6,884 nucleotides of DNA from Anaerolineae bacterium (lineage in GTDB: Bacteria; Chloroflexota; Anaerolineae; Anaerolineales; Villigracilaceae): positions 1 to 6,884 of the forward strand of contig DNDO01000133.1 in assembly GCA_003484265.1 (NCBI GenBank), read 5' to 3'. The notes under the pieces were generated by a model. That model had not been told where the DNA came from. It did no database searches and saw nothing but the letters and a program-made list of their open reading frames with translations. The position numbers were made by a program, and so were the translations under genes. Of this stretch, positions 6,243 through 6,884 are shown piece by piece (position 1 is the first letter of the stretch; every line of letters starts with the position of its first letter).

Positions 6243-6884
6243 TTAGAAAAGCCCGATTACTTTGCCGGTCTTGAGGTCTAGGTCTACGTCGTAAAAGGAA
6301 GGCCTTGTTGGTAGCCCGGGCATCGTGCGCATAGTGCCTAGTAACGGATAGAGGAAACCGGCCCCTACCGATGCCCGGATCTCACTGACCGTCACGCGGA
6401 AGCCGGTAGGCGCGCCTTTCAGCGATGCGTCTGTGCTGAATGATAGATGAGTCTTTGCCATGCATATCGTAAGTTTGTCGAAACCGAGGCGGTTGTAGCG
6501 TTGGATCTGTTCCTCGGCTTGCGGAGAATAGTCGACACCGTCGGCGCGGTAGATCTCGCGCGCGATGGTCTCGATCTTATCCTTAATGGACATTTCCAGC
6601 GGATACAGGAATTTGAATTTACTCGGTTTTTCTGCGGCTTTGACGACTGCTTCAGCCAATGCTTTTGCGCCTTTGCCGCCATCTGCCCAGTGCGTAGAGA
6701 CGACCGCATCCATCGCACCCATCTTGAGTGCGGCATCGCGAACGAGTTCAACCTCGGCTTGGGTGTCTGTGGCAAATGCGTTGACAGCCACAACCACGTT
6801 GACGCCATATTTCAATGCGTTTTCAACGTGTCGTTGTAGATTTGGCAGACCCGCGCGAAGCAGATCGAGGTTCTCCTCAGTGTA
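6243..6884 (-). CDS. fhs: Formate--tetrahydrofolate ligase, C-terminal 213 residues
   Basis: The frame is open to the right window edge and its first residues there are YTEENLDLLRAGLPNL. An in-frame TTG at 6815 is internal and not the true start. The enzyme (EC 6.3.4.3) makes 10-formyl-THF from formate, THF and ATP in the cytoplasm, feeding purine synthesis or C1 and Wood-Ljungdahl metabolism. Recognisable family segments are HVENALKYGVNVVVAVNAF, then THWADGGKG with W66 (fragment numbering; probably the aromatic residue that packs on the folate ring), KTHLSFSTD, GAPTGFRVTVSEIRASVGAGF, and the C-terminal TMPGLPTRPSFYDVDLD...GKVIGLF. The IVGLF-type end and the TMPGLP box are hallmarks of the family. 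The full protein is usually about 550-600 residues, so the N-terminal P-loop half lies outside the window. It ends six bases before a strong terminator, so it is the last gene of its transcript and the amidase is separately expressed. Confidence 0.96.
   Translation of the reverse strand, partial: YTEENLDLLRAGLPNLQRHVENALKYGVNVVVAVNAFATDTQAEVELVRDAALKMGAMDAVVSTHWADGGKGAKALAEAVVKAAEKPSKFKFLYPLEMSIKDKIETIAREIYRADGVDYSPQAEEQIQRYNRLGFDKLTICMAKTHLSFSTDASLKGAPTGFRVTVSEIRASVGAGFLYPLLGTMRTMPGLPTRPSFYDVDLDLKTGKVIGLF

Noticed and set aside
6813..6815. TTG as start codon of the right-hand minus-strand gene
   Set aside because: The frame continues upstream to the window edge with FTHFS-like sequence (YTEENLDLLRAGLPNL), so the TTG is an internal Leu.
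6447..6839. Plus-strand open frame of 130 codons opposite fhs
   Set aside because: The minus strand encodes unmistakable FTHFS motifs across this whole stretch, so the opposite frame is a shadow.
1..6884. Defence island, mobile element, CRISPR array, tRNA/rRNA or riboswitch
   Set aside because: No repeats, terminal inverted repeats, transposase/integrase motifs, cloverleaf or aptamer-like core were seen; genes fill nearly all the window and belong to common metabolic families.

Overview
The window looks like ordinary bacterial chromosome. It holds seven protein genes and short spacers, with no RNA gene, insertion sequence, CRISPR array or phage gene that I can see. Base composition is moderate (near half GC) and even along its length. 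Most plus-strand genes have good Shine-Dalgarno sites. The mix of genes (formate-tetrahydrofolate ligase, UppP, a bacterial lipoprotein, acetoacetate-CoA ligase, a stand-alone amidase) would fit an Anaerolineae-like Chloroflexota or a similar environmental heterotroph. That placement is an impression from protein flavour and was not tested by any search.

Layout: positions 1-132 (+) are the C-terminal end of undecaprenyl-diphosphatase UppP. After a 110-base spacer with a possible extended -10 promoter come an M20 (carboxypeptidase G2-like) metallopeptidase (243-1349, +) and, 7 bases later, a small substrate-binding-protein-like lipoprotein (1357-1995, +). These two probably form an operon. A TATAAT promoter then introduces acetoacetate-CoA ligase (2041-3999, +). 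A 57-base spacer with a near-perfect 14-base palindrome leads to a class I SAM-dependent methyltransferase (4057-4698, +). The last two genes are on the minus strand: an amidase-signature enzyme (4778-6157) and, entering from the right edge, the C-terminal 213 residues of formate-tetrahydrofolate ligase (6243-6884).

How the genes relate: I see no single pathway. M20 peptidase and amidase both cleave amide bonds, AacS feeds acetoacetate into CoA metabolism, and FTHFS supplies one-carbon units. Together they suggest a scavenging, partly fermentative or C1-using heterotroph, but the link is only inferred. The most interesting small-scale structure is the 85-base fhs-amidase junction. There a strong rho-independent terminator for fhs abuts a sigma70-type promoter whose -10 box lies only 6 bases from the amidase ATG, predicting a leaderless mRNA. 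I found no convincing undescribed system.
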